From positions 6,806 to 70,805 of the forward strand of contig JBNKJV010000016.1 in NCBI GenBank assembly GCA_050291465.1: a stretch of 64,000 bases of DNA. Reading direction: 5' to 3'. Origin of the DNA: CBFDBF01 sp050291465 (lineage in GTDB: Bacteria; Pseudomonadota; Gammaproteobacteria; Chromatiales; Chromatiaceae). Positions 24,841-33,423 of the stretch are shown piece by piece (within the stretch, counting starts at the first letter, position 1; each line of letters opens with the position of its first letter). The notes under the pieces were generated by a model. It made no database searches. It was not told the DNA's origin and saw only the letters and a program-made list of their open reading frames with translations. Both the position numbers and the translations under genes were made by a program.

Positions 24841-26138
24841 CAACGCTCCTCAACCACCCCTTGCAGGGTGTCGCCTTCCGGTGCGAGTCCCAGGGTGCGC
24901 ACCGACACGATGCGATTGGTCCCTGCGCCGCCGTGCGGGTTGTTCACGGCCACGCGCAGGTAATTCGGGGTATACCCGAAACAGCTTTCCCTTGAATCGG
25001 TCCCCGATTCCATGTCGCCCTCCAGGAGTACCGGGAAGGTCCGGTGGAGATGGCGCTCCAGGGTGGCCTTTTTCATGCGCTCGCCGAGGTGATGCAGTAC
25101 CCGGCTCCTCTCCTTTATTACCGCCGGATCCACGGCGCCGGACATGGTCGCCGCGAGGGTGCCCTTTCTGGGAGAGAAGGGGAAGATATGGAGATGACCG
25201 AAGCCGATTCGCTCCACCACCTCCAGGGTCTCCCGCCACTCCCGGGTGCTTTCCCCGGGGAAACCGACAATGATATCGGTGGTGACGTTGAAATCCTCGA
25301 TCTCCCGGCGTGCGCTCTCAACCAGTTGCGCAAACTCCCCGCTCTTGCAGCGGCGCGCCATGCGCCGCAGGACGGAGTCGGATCCGCTCTGCAGCGGCAG
25401 GTGCAGGTGGGGCATAAAACGGGTATCGGCAAACAGGGACCAGAACTGTTCCGGAAGATCCCAGGGCTCCACCGCCCCCAGGCGTAACCGCGGGATATCG
25501 GTTTCGGCGAGGACGCGGCTGACCAGCTGCGAGAGATCGCTGTTCCGGTCGTTGCCGTAGCCCCCGATATGTACCCCGGTCAACACCACCTCCTGCACGC
25601 CCTGAGCATGCAGCTTGTTGATTTCATTTACTATTTCATGGATCGGGCGGCTGCGCTCCTCACCCCGGGCGACGGTGACGATGCAGAAGGTGCAGCGGTA
25701 GCGGCAGCCGTCCTGGACTTTGATGAAGGCCCGTTGCCGGCCCCGGGCGAGGAGGGGATTGGCGCCGGGCTCGGTGGCCAGCTGCGGCATGGCGTGAAGA
25801 TCAAGCCGTTCATGGGCGATGGCGACGAGCTGTTCTTTTTCCCCGTTACCCACCACCAGGTCCACCCCGGGGACCGCCGTTGTTTGGGAGGGTTCCAGGG
25901 AGGCGTAACAGCCGCTGACCACCAGCTTGGCGCGGGGGTTGCGGCGGTGCGCCCGGTGCATGAGCTTGCGGGATTTGCGCACCGCCTCGCCGGTCACTGC
26001 GCAGGTATTGACCACCACCAGGTCCGCTTCACCGGGATCGTCCGTGATCTGGTGACCCCGGGCCAGAAAATCACGGGACCAGAGCTCCAGTTCCGCTTCG
26101 TTCAGGCGGCAGCCGATGGTGTTGAGGTGTACGCGCAT
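24840..26138 (-). CDS. mtaB: MtaB, tRNA t6A methylthiotransferase
   Basis: Radical SAM methylthiotransferase that turns t6A at tRNA position 37 into ms2t6A. 432 residues. N-terminal auxiliary cluster Cys: C10 (TIGCRLNEAE), C46 (NTCAVTG) and C77 (VSGCYAS). The radical SAM cluster is C145, C149 and C152 (CRYRCTFC). A TRAM-like tail follows (about 370-432). The TIGCRLNEAE start is diagnostic of the MtaB/YqeV branch and separates it from MiaB and RimO. Upstream lies the large heptamer-repeat region shared with the divergent rmuC. It is translationally coupled to the PAP2 gene. Confidence 0.9.
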   Translation of the reverse strand: MRVHLNTIGCRLNEAELELWSRDFLARGHQITDDPGEADLVVVNTCAVTGEAVRKSRKLMHRAHRRNPRAKLVVSGCYASLEPSQTTAVPGVDLVVGNGEKEQLVAIAHERLDLHAMPQLATEPGANPLLARGRQRAFIKVQDGCRYRCTFCIVTVARGEERSRPIHEIVNEINKLHAQGVQEVVLTGVHIGGYGNDRNSDLSQLVSRVLAETDIPRLRLGAVEPWDLPEQFWSLFADTRFMPHLHLPLQSGSDSVLRRMARRCKSGEFAQLVESARREIEDFNVTTDIIVGFPGESTREWRETLEVVERIGFGHLHIFPFSPRKGTLAATMSGAVDPAVIKERSRVLHHLGERMKKATLERHLHRTFPVLLEGDMESGTDSRESCFGYTPNYLRVAVNNPHGGAGTNRIVSVRTLGLAPEGDTLQGVVEER

Positions 26139-26176
26139 GGGGGAGAGGTTCGAAAAAAAGCAAATTATAGCAGGTA

Positions 26177-26239
26177 GTTGTCAGTAATCAGTAATCAGTA
26201 ATCAGTAATCAGTTATCAGTAATCAGTTAACAGTTAATA
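26177..26239. repeat. Heptamer array, left arm, 9 units (GTAATCA/GTTGTCA type)
   Basis: Nine consecutive 7-bp units: GTTGTCA, GTAATCA four times, GTTATCA, GTAATCA, GTTAACA, GTTAATA. It lies between mtaB (leftward) and rmuC (rightward), 39 bp from the mtaB start. In orientation it faces the right arm at 26314. Confidence 0.9.
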
Positions 26240-26313
26240 AGTTGTCGCTATCCGTATTCAGTCGACGGTTGATGTCAAGGGTGGTGCTTATCTGAGCCCG
26301 TTATACACTTTGT

Positions 26314-26376
26314 TGACAACTGACAACTGACAACTGACAACTGACAACTGACAACTGACAACTGACAACTGACAAC
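26314..26376. repeat. Heptamer array, right arm, 9 perfect TGACAAC units
   Basis: Nine perfect head-to-tail copies of TGACAAC, the reverse complement of the GTTGTCA unit that begins the left arm. The two nine-unit arms are inverted and separated by 74 bp. The array ends 24 bp before the rmuC ATG, which has no Shine-Dalgarno sequence. Confidence 0.95.
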
Positions 26377-26400
26377 TTCAGATTCCCGTATACTCCCCCC

Positions 26401-27627
26401 ATGTCGGATCTCTCCAATCCCAACGATCTCTATCTGCTCGCCGGCATGGCGCTGTTGCTGGTGGCGATTGTACTGCTCTGGCTGAGCGCATCCCGGCTGG
26501 CACGGGAGCTGCGCCGCGGCCGGTATGCGGAAGAGGAGGGACGCAACAGGATCGAGGCTTTGTTGCGTGATCAGGAACGCGCCCTGATGCGGGAGATGGC
26601 GGAGGGACGCGTGGCTCAGCAGGAGTCCCTTGGACGGGGATTTCGGGCGGTAAACCGACTGCTTGCCGAGGCCCTTTCCCGCAATTCCGAGGAGCTGGGC
26701 AAGCGCCTGGATGGGCTCACCGGTTCCACCGATCAGCGCCTGAGGGAGATCAGCGGGCAAGTGGAAAAACGCTTGAGCGAGGGTTTTGAAAAGACTACCG
26801 AGACCTTCAGCCGGGTACTGGAACACCTGGGTCGGATCGACGAGGCACAGAAACGGATCACCGAGCTCTCCAGCAATGTGATGAGTCTACAGGAGGTGTT
26901 GGCCGACAAGCGGTCACGCGGCGCCTTCGGTGAGGTTCAGTTAACCGCTCTGGTGCGCAACCTTATACCGGAACGCCACTTTTCGCTTCAGCATACCCTC
27001 TCCAACGGTACCCGGGTGGATTGCATGCTGTTTCTCCCGGATCCCACCGGCAATATTGGTATTGACGCCAAGTTTCCCCTGGAGAGCTTTCAGCGCATGA
27101 GCGATCCGGAGCTGCCGGAAGCGGATCGCGGCAAGGCCGCCGCCCAGTTCAGGCAGGATATCCGTAAACACATCAACGACATCGCCGGGAAGTACATCAT
27201 TGCCGGGGAGACCTCCGACGGTGCAGTCATGTTTATCCCCTCGGAGCCGGTGTTCGCGGAGATCCACAGCCACTATCCGGACCTGGTGGAGCAGGCCTAC
27301 CGGCAACGGGTATGGCTGGTCTCGCCCACCACCCTGATGGCCATCCTCACCACCGCGCGGGCGGTGCTCAAGGACGCGGCAACCCGGGAGCAGGTTCACA
27401 TCATCCAGCAGCACCTCAATCTGCTGTCCAAGGACTTCGGGCGTTTCCGCGACCGTATGGAGAGGCTTTCCAAACATATTCATCAAGCGCAGAAGGATGT
27501 GGATGAGGTCAACGTCTCGGCCCGCAAGATCAGTGACCGTTTCGGGCAGATTGAACAGGTGGAGCTGGAGGAACCGCCACGGCGGGAGCAGTCGCTCACG
27601 GAGGAGGGTGGACCGCTTGCGAAATAA
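26401..27627 (+). CDS. rmuC: RmuC, DNA recombination protein
   Basis: Membrane-anchored protein that limits inversions between short inverted repeats and is implicated in DNA-end processing. 408 residues: one N-terminal membrane segment (about 12-30), a coiled coil (about 60-165), and the RmuC domain (about 165-360) with the conserved ADKRSRGAFGEVQL start and DCMLFLPDPTGNIGIDAKFPLE, a stretch compared with restriction-endonuclease folds. The start has no ribosome-binding site; CCCCCC precedes the ATG. It is notable that an anti-inversion gene is preceded by facing tandem repeats. Confidence 0.92.
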   Translation: MSDLSNPNDLYLLAGMALLLVAIVLLWLSASRLARELRRGRYAEEEGRNRIEALLRDQERALMREMAEGRVAQQESLGRGFRAVNRLLAEALSRNSEELGKRLDGLTGSTDQRLREISGQVEKRLSEGFEKTTETFSRVLEHLGRIDEAQKRITELSSNVMSLQEVLADKRSRGAFGEVQLTALVRNLIPERHFSLQHTLSNGTRVDCMLFLPDPTGNIGIDAKFPLESFQRMSDPELPEADRGKAAAQFRQDIRKHINDIAGKYIIAGETSDGAVMFIPSEPVFAEIHSHYPDLVEQAYRQRVWLVSPTTLMAILTTARAVLKDAATREQVHIIQQHLNLLSKDFGRFRDRMERLSKHIHQAQKDVDEVNVSARKISDRFGQIEQVELEEPPRREQSLTEEGGPLAK

Positions 27628-27768
27628 TATGATCCGGTGCGGAAGAGGATCCCCGGAAGTCTCATTGTCGCCTTTGTAACCCGATTAGAGCTTGTATTAT
27701 CTGTTTGTGTCCCCGATCTTGTGTAATAATGCGCCCCTTCGATAACAGTTGAAACAGGTTGAAATACC

Positions 27769-28104
27769 ATGAGTTTCTTTATTTCCAATGCAATGGCAGA
27801 AGCAGCCCCCGCCGCACAGCAGGGCGGTGCCGGACTGGAGACCCTGCTTTTTCCCGTGGGGTTGATCATACTGCTCTATTTTCTGATGATCCGTCCGCAG
27901 GTAAAACGCCAGAAGGAGCACCGCGGTATGGTGGAGGCCCTGTCCAAGGGCGACGAGGTGCAGACCGAAGGCGGTATGCTGGGAAAGATCACCTATCTCA
28001 ATGAGGATGTCGCCAAGATCGAAATCGCGGACGGCGTGGAAATCAAGGTCCGGCGTCAGTCAGTGGCGGCGGTCTTACCCAAGGGAACCCTGGCGGATCT
28101 ATAA
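27769..28104 (+). CDS. yajC: YajC, preprotein translocase accessory subunit
   Basis: Small single-pass membrane protein (111 residues) that associates with SecDF. The membrane segment is about residues 27-46 and ends in the family motif FLMIRPQVKRQKEH. The cytoplasmic tail has the conserved GDEVQTEGGMLGKI stretch. It starts the yajC-secD-secF unit. In many relatives queA and tgt lie just upstream; here rmuC does instead. Confidence 0.95.
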   Translation: MSFFISNAMAEAAPAAQQGGAGLETLLFPVGLIILLYFLMIRPQVKRQKEHRGMVEALSKGDEVQTEGGMLGKITYLNEDVAKIEIADGVEIKVRRQSVAAVLPKGTLADL

Positions 28105-28181
28105 CGGAAGCCGCACCGATGGCGGGCGGCCGGCGGCCGTCTCCGCCGATGGGTGCGCGCATTCCGGAACAAACAACAACC

Positions 28182-30035
28182 ATGAATCAATACCCACTCT
28201 GGAAAAATCTGCTGGTCCTGTTGGTCGTACTGGTAGGGATCCTCTTTGCCCTCCCCAACGTCTTCGATCAGAACCCATCCATCGAGATCTCCGGAACCCG
28301 CCAGACGCAGGTGGACGAGGGAACCATCGGCAAGGTCGAGCAGGCCCTGCAGGAGGCGAAGATCCCGTTCAAGGCGATCGAGCCCGGAAACGACAAGTTG
28401 CTGGTGCGTTTCCAGGATTCCGACTCGCAACTGCGGGCCAAGGATGTGCTGGCGGTGGCGCTGAGAAGCGGTTATGTACAGGCCCTGACCCTTTCTCCGG
28501 ATCTCCCCGGCTGGATACGCTGGCTGGGCTTGGAGCCCATGTACCTCGGGCTGGACCTGAGGGGCGGTGTCCATGTTCTGATCGATGTGGATTTGGAGGC
28601 GGCAGTACAAAAGGCGCTGGAGGGGTATGAGGGTGAATTCCGTACCCTGATGCGTAAGGAGAAGCTGCGTTATACCCGGGTGGCCCAGCAGACCGAAGGG
28701 ATCGCAATTACCTTCAAGGATGCCGAGACGCGGGATAAGGCGGAGGATGTGCTTGCTCGCCAGTACGGTGATCTGAAACTTGACACCAGGGACGAGGGTG
28801 AGAATTTTATCCTCCTCGCCAGATTGAGCGAAGCGAAACAGACGGCGGTGCGTAAGACCGCGCTCAGTCAAAACATCACAACCCTGCGCAACCGGGTCAA
28901 CGCCCTCGGTGTGGCCGAGCCCATAATCCAGCAGCAGGGATCACGCCGGATCGTGGTGCAGCTGCCGGGCGCGCAGGATCCGAGCAAACTGATGGAGATC
29001 CTCGGGGCGACGGCCACCCTGGAGTACCATCTGGAAGATACGGAACACAGCGTGGGAGATGCCCTGGCGGGCCGGGTACCGGCCGGCTCCAAACTCTACA
29101 ACACCCGGGACGGGCGCCCCATCCTGTTGAAGAAGCAGTTCATCGTTACCGGCGACCAGATTACCGATGCCTCCTCCGGGTTTGATCAGAAGACCAACCG
29201 GCCCGCGGTGCATGTCACCCTCAACGCCCAGGGGGGGCGGCGGATGCTCGACGTCACCACCGAGAACGTCAAGAAACCCATGGCGGTGGTCTTTATCGAG
29301 ACCCGGACGGAGACCCGCGAGGTGAATGGAGAGCTGGTAAAGCGCAAGATTCGGGTGGAGGAGGTGATCAATGTCGCCACCATCCAGGAACCGTTCGCCA
29401 ACCGTTTTCAGACTACCGGCCTCGACAGCCAGGAAGAGGCCCACGACCTGGCGCTGCTGTTACGGGCGGGTGCTCTTAAAGCGCCGATCGAGATCGTTGA
29501 GGTGCGTACCATCGGACCCAGTCTGGGTCAGGACAATATCGACCAGGGTTTCCGGTCGGTGGTCATCGGCATGCTCGTGGTGATGGTTTTTATGGCGGTC
29601 TACTACCGGGTCTTCGGGCTGGTGGCGGACCTGGCGTTGATGATGAATCTGGGGTTGATTGTGGCGCTATTGTCCATGCTGCATGCGACCCTGACCCTGC
29701 CGGGTATCGCCGGTATCGTGTTGACTGTGGGTATGGCGGTGGATGCCAATGTGCTCATCTTCGAACGTATCCGCGAGGAGATCCGTATAGGAAATACCCC
29801 CCAGGCCAGTATCCACGCCGGCTATGAGAAGGCCCTCTCCACCATCGTGGATGCCAATATCACCACCTTTATCGCCGCGGTGGTGCTGTATAGCTGGGGA
29901 ACCGGGCCGATCAAGGGGTTTGCGGTCACCCTGGCCATCGGTATCGCAACCTCCCTGTTTACCGCCCTGATGGGCACCCGGGCGGTGATTAATCTGATGT
30001 ACGGCGGCAGGCGCCTGCAGAAGCTGCCGATCTGA
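28182..30035 (+). CDS. secD: SecD, protein translocation membrane protein
   Basis: RND-superfamily protein that with SecF uses the proton gradient to help pull exported proteins through SecYEG. 617 residues: an N-terminal membrane segment (MNQYPLWKNLLVLLVVLVGILFALP), a large periplasmic P1 domain (about 35-440, containing GLDLRGGVHVLI), then five membrane segments (about 450-600) with the AVDANVLIFERIREE motif. I chose the ATG at 28182, which matches the family start; the frame is open 21 codons upstream. Confidence 0.96.
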   Translation: MNQYPLWKNLLVLLVVLVGILFALPNVFDQNPSIEISGTRQTQVDEGTIGKVEQALQEAKIPFKAIEPGNDKLLVRFQDSDSQLRAKDVLAVALRSGYVQALTLSPDLPGWIRWLGLEPMYLGLDLRGGVHVLIDVDLEAAVQKALEGYEGEFRTLMRKEKLRYTRVAQQTEGIAITFKDAETRDKAEDVLARQYGDLKLDTRDEGENFILLARLSEAKQTAVRKTALSQNITTLRNRVNALGVAEPIIQQQGSRRIVVQLPGAQDPSKLMEILGATATLEYHLEDTEHSVGDALAGRVPAGSKLYNTRDGRPILLKKQFIVTGDQITDASSGFDQKTNRPAVHVTLNAQGGRRMLDVTTENVKKPMAVVFIETRTETREVNGELVKRKIRVEEVINVATIQEPFANRFQTTGLDSQEEAHDLALLLRAGALKAPIEIVEVRTIGPSLGQDNIDQGFRSVVIGMLVVMVFMAVYYRVFGLVADLALMMNLGLIVALLSMLHATLTLPGIAGIVLTVGMAVDANVLIFERIREEIRIGNTPQASIHAGYEKALSTIVDANITTFIAAVVLYSWGTGPIKGFAVTLAIGIATSLFTALMGTRAVINLMYGGRRLQKLPI

Positions 30036-30090
30036 CGGCAACCGGTGGCGCATCGCACCTTTAAATAGATATAGAGAATCAGGGCCTTAT

Positions 30091-31029
30091 ATGCAGATTT
30101 TCAAATCCAATCTGAATATCGATTTCATGGGCAAGCGCAAGCTGGCCATGATATTGTCCGGGGGCGTACTGTTGATCGCGGTCGCTTCCCTGATCTTCCA
30201 GTCCCTCAGCCTGGGTATCGATTTTACCGGCGGGACCCTGGTGGAGGTCGGTTATCAACAGGCGGTGGAACTCAATGATGTCCGCGCCGCGCTGGACAAA
30301 GAAGGTTTCGGCGATGCCACGGTCCAGCATTTCGGCACTTCGCGCGATGTCCTGGTACGGCTGGCACCCCGCGAGGACATCTCCAATACCGAGCTTAGCG
30401 ACCGCGCTTTCAGCGCTCTCAGCGGCGCCGCGGCGGGAGGGGCCGAGCTGCGCCGGGTGGAGTTCGTGGGCCCCCAGGTGGGGGACGAACTGACCGAGGA
30501 CGGCACCCTCGCCGTGCTTTACGCCCTGATCGGAATTCTTATCTATGTGGCGCTACGTTTCGAGTACCGGTTCGCCGTAGGCTCGGTTATCGCCCTGATC
30601 CACGACGTGCTGATTACCGTCGGAGTGTTTTCCCTGTTACAGGTGGAGTTCGACCTGCCGGTGCTGGCAGCCATACTGGCGGTGATAGGCTACTCTCTGA
30701 ACGATACCATCGTGGTGTACGACCGGATTCGCGAGAATTTCCGGAAAATGCGCAAGGGCGTGCCGCAGGAGATCATCAACAGCTCCTTGAACCAGACCCT
30801 GTCGCGGACACTGGTCACATCCGTAACCACCTTGCTGGTGTTGCTGGCGCTGTTCTTCCTGGGCGGGGAGATTATCCATGGTTTTGCCCTGGCCCTGATT
30901 GTCGGGGTGGTGGTGGGTACCTACTCCTCCATCTATGTGGCCAGTACCGCGGTTCTGGCCCTGGGCATAAGCAAGGCCGACCTGATGCCTCCGCAGAAAG
31001 AAGGGGTGGGGTTAGACGAACGGCCCTGA
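30091..31029 (+). CDS. secF: SecF, protein translocation membrane protein
   Basis: Partner of SecD, 312 residues: first membrane segment (about 17-38), the short periplasmic domain beginning IDFTGGTLVEVG, and five C-terminal membrane segments (about 135-300) with the GYSLNDTIVVYDRIRENF motif. It begins 55 bp after secD. A tRNA-Leu gene and tig follow on the same strand. Confidence 0.96.
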   Translation: MQIFKSNLNIDFMGKRKLAMILSGGVLLIAVASLIFQSLSLGIDFTGGTLVEVGYQQAVELNDVRAALDKEGFGDATVQHFGTSRDVLVRLAPREDISNTELSDRAFSALSGAAAGGAELRRVEFVGPQVGDELTEDGTLAVLYALIGILIYVALRFEYRFAVGSVIALIHDVLITVGVFSLLQVEFDLPVLAAILAVIGYSLNDTIVVYDRIRENFRKMRKGVPQEIINSSLNQTLSRTLVTSVTTLLVLLALFFLGGEIIHGFALALIVGVVVGTYSSIYVASTAVLALGISKADLMPPQKEGVGLDERP

Positions 31030-31087
31030 AACGGATCGCCCGGTCCTCCCGGGTGATATCTCCGCCATCCGGATCGATTTTCCGAGG

Positions 31088-31117
31088 TTAGAAGAGGCTG
31101 CCGGCAGCCTGTATAAT
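31088..31117 (+). promoter_or_regulatory. Putative promoter for tRNA-Leu
   Basis: A perfect -10 TATAAT (31112-31117) lies 30 bp before the tRNA. The -35 candidate TTAGAA (31088-31093) with an 18-bp spacer matches TTGACA poorly, so the -10 is the main evidence. A terminator after the tRNA is not visible, so tig may also be reached from here. Confidence 0.55.
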
Positions 31118-31146
31118 ACCCTGCTTTCCGCGTGGCGCCGGAGCGA

Positions 31147-31231
<85 letters not shown>

Positions 31232-31299
31232 TTTTATCAATATGATGAAGCAACGTTTAAAAATTGAGGAGGGGCGGATTAACTGCCCGAGAGATATTC

Positions 31300-32613
31300 A
31301 TGCAAGTTTCCATTGAATCAGGTGAAGGACTGGAACGGCGGATGACCGTCGAGCTGCCCGCGGAGCGGGTGGACCAGGAGATTGACAAGCGTCTTCAACG
31401 TATAGCGAAGACCGCCAAGATGGCGGGTTTCCGCCCCGGCAAGGTGCCGATGTCCGTGGTTCGCAGGCATTACAGCGACCAGGTGCGCCAGGAGGTCTTC
31501 GGGGAACTGGTCCAATCCAGCTATTTTGAAGCGCTGAGCCATGAAAAGCTCCAGCCGGCGGGTAATCCCACCATTGAACCGTTGGATAAGGACCCCGGAG
31601 AGGGGATGGCTTATACCGCGGTTTTCGAGGTGATGCCGGAGATCCAACTGAGTGACCTCTCCGGGGTTACTATTAAGCGTCCCGGGGTGGAGGTTACGGA
31701 CCAGGACCTTCAGCAGATGATCGAGAAACTGCGTAAGCAGCGGATGACCTGGGGCGAAGTGGAACGGTCCGCGGAAGACGGCGACCAGGTTACCATCAAT
31801 TTCAAGGGATTCATCGACGACGAGGCGTTTGCGGGCGGCAGCGCGGATGATGTGCCCCTGGTACTCGGTTCCGGTTCCATGATCGAAGGGTTTGAAGAGG
31901 GCCTGATCGGTGCGGCGGCGGGGGACACCCGTTCCCTGGAGCTGAAATTCCCTGATGAATACCGGGTGGCCGACCTGGCGGGAAAAGCGGCCCGGTTCGA
32001 GGTCGAAATAATCAAGGTATCGGAGCCGGTGCTGCCGGAGGTGGACGAGGAGTTCGCCAAGGCCTTCGGGGTCGCCGAAGGCGGGATGGAGGCGTTCGAG
32101 AAGGAGATTCGTTCCAATATGGAACGTGAGGCGGAGGGAAAGGTGCGTGAGGCTGTGAAACAGCAGGCGATGGATGCGCTGCTGGAGCAGAACAGCATCG
32201 AGATCCCTCAGGCCATGGTGAAACAGGAGGCGCAGGCACTGCTGGAGCAGACCCGGGCGAACCTGGCCCAGGGTGGCCACAAAAGTAATATGGAACTGCC
32301 GGTGGACCTGTTCGAAGACCAGGCGAAGCGCCGTGTCTCACTGGGGCTGTTGATCGCCGAGGTGGTGAAGGCGAACGAGATCAAGCTCGATGAGGAGCGT
32401 GTTCGCGCCAGGGTCGAAGAGGTTGCCCAGAGCTATGAGCAGCCGCAGGAGGTGATTGACTATTACTACGCCAATCAGCAGCAGCTGGCGGCCATGCAGA
32501 ACCTGGTGATCGAGGAGCAGGTGGTGGATTGGGTGCTGGAGCAGGCCCAGGTGGAGGATGACCCCACCAGTTTCGATGCCCTGATGAACCCGTCGGAAGA
32601 AAAATCCCAATAG
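31300..32613 (+). CDS. tig: Trigger factor, ribosome-associated chaperone
   Basis: Chaperone that binds nascent chains at the ribosome exit. 437 residues: ribosome-binding domain with the signature GFRPGKVPMSVVRRHY (about 43-58), an FKBP-like peptidyl-prolyl isomerase domain (about 155-240; GDQVTINFKGFIDDEAFAGG), and the helical C-terminal chaperone domain. I chose the ATG at 31300, which gives the usual MQVSIE start; the frame is open 12 codons further. It leads the tig-clpP-clpX-lon block; clpP follows after 28 bp. Confidence 0.96.
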   Translation: MQVSIESGEGLERRMTVELPAERVDQEIDKRLQRIAKTAKMAGFRPGKVPMSVVRRHYSDQVRQEVFGELVQSSYFEALSHEKLQPAGNPTIEPLDKDPGEGMAYTAVFEVMPEIQLSDLSGVTIKRPGVEVTDQDLQQMIEKLRKQRMTWGEVERSAEDGDQVTINFKGFIDDEAFAGGSADDVPLVLGSGSMIEGFEEGLIGAAAGDTRSLELKFPDEYRVADLAGKAARFEVEIIKVSEPVLPEVDEEFAKAFGVAEGGMEAFEKEIRSNMEREAEGKVREAVKQQAMDALLEQNSIEIPQAMVKQEAQALLEQTRANLAQGGHKSNMELPVDLFEDQAKRRVSLGLLIAEVVKANEIKLDEERVRARVEEVAQSYEQPQEVIDYYYANQQQLAAMQNLVIEEQVVDWVLEQAQVEDDPTSFDALMNPSEEKSQ

Positions 32614-32641
32614 GTATCAGATACTAAAGGAAACTATATAT

Positions 32642-33280
32642 ATGGCCGATAAACGGAATATGAGCGCTTTGGAGGCGACAAATCTGGGTTTGGTCCCCAT
32701 TGTCGTAGAGCAGACCGCCCGCGGAGAACGCTCCTACGACATCTATTCGCGACTGCTGAAGGAACGCGTCATCTTCGTGGTGGGCCCGATTGAGGACCAC
32801 ATGGCCAACCTGGTGGTCGCCCAGTTGTTGTTCCTGGAGTCGGAAAACCCGGACAAGGATATCCATGTCTATATCAATTCCCCGGGAGGATCGGTCAGCG
32901 CCGGTCTGGCGATCTACGACACCATGCAGTTCGTACGGCCGCATGTCAGCACCATGTGCGTGGGTCAGGCCGCCAGTATGGGGGCGCTGCTGCTGGCCGG
33001 CGGCGAGAAGGGAAAACGGTTTTGTCTGCCCCATTCCCGGATGATGATCCACCAGCCGCTGGGTGGTTTTCAGGGACAGGCGACGGATATCGAGATTCAC
33101 GCCAAGGAGATCCTGCTGGTACGCGACCGGTTAAATCGGATCCTGGCGAAGCACACGGGACAGCCGTTGGAGAAGATCGAAGAGGATACGGAACGGGATA
33201 ATTTTATGAGCGGTGAAGAGTCGGTGGCCTACGGATTGATCGATCAGGTGTTGACCGAACGCTTGGCCGGAGGTGAGTAA
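32642..33280 (+). CDS. clpP: ClpP, ATP-dependent Clp protease proteolytic subunit
   Basis: Tetradecameric serine protease chamber, fed by ClpX (and ClpA). 212 residues, including a short propeptide. Catalytic Ser112 lies in GQAASMGALLLA and His137 in HSRMMIHQP; the catalytic Asp is in TERDNFM. The strand motif VYINSPGGSVSAG is present. A purine-rich AAAGGAAA precedes the ATG. Confidence 0.97.
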   Translation: MADKRNMSALEATNLGLVPIVVEQTARGERSYDIYSRLLKERVIFVVGPIEDHMANLVVAQLLFLESENPDKDIHVYINSPGGSVSAGLAIYDTMQFVRPHVSTMCVGQAASMGALLLAGGEKGKRFCLPHSRMMIHQPLGGFQGQATDIEIHAKEILLVRDRLNRILAKHTGQPLEKIEEDTERDNFMSGEESVAYGLIDQVLTERLAGGE

Positions 33281-33351
33281 GGTTATTCAAACCCCAGGAA
33301 AAACGTGGGAGAACACTCGGATATTCCGTTAATAAGGAGTGAACAGGAACC

Positions 33352-33379
33352 TTGCGATTCAGGATCAATCGGATATGAT
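33352..33379 (+). promoter_or_regulatory. Putative clpX promoter
   Basis: -35-like TTGCGA (33352-33357) and -10-like TATGAT (33374-33379) with a 16-bp spacer, 45 bp ahead of the clpX start. A small inverted repeat CGATTCA / TGAATCG (33355-33361 and 33384-33390) surrounds it and could be an operator. clpX may also be read through from clpP. Confidence 0.45.
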
Positions 33380-33423
33380 TGGTTTGAATCGGTATAAAAA
33401 GGGCGGTACCAAGAGGCAGAAGC

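Noticed and set aside
26177..26376. CRISPR array
   Set aside because: The units are 7 bp and directly joined without spacers, and no cas gene is near. These are simple tandem heptamers.
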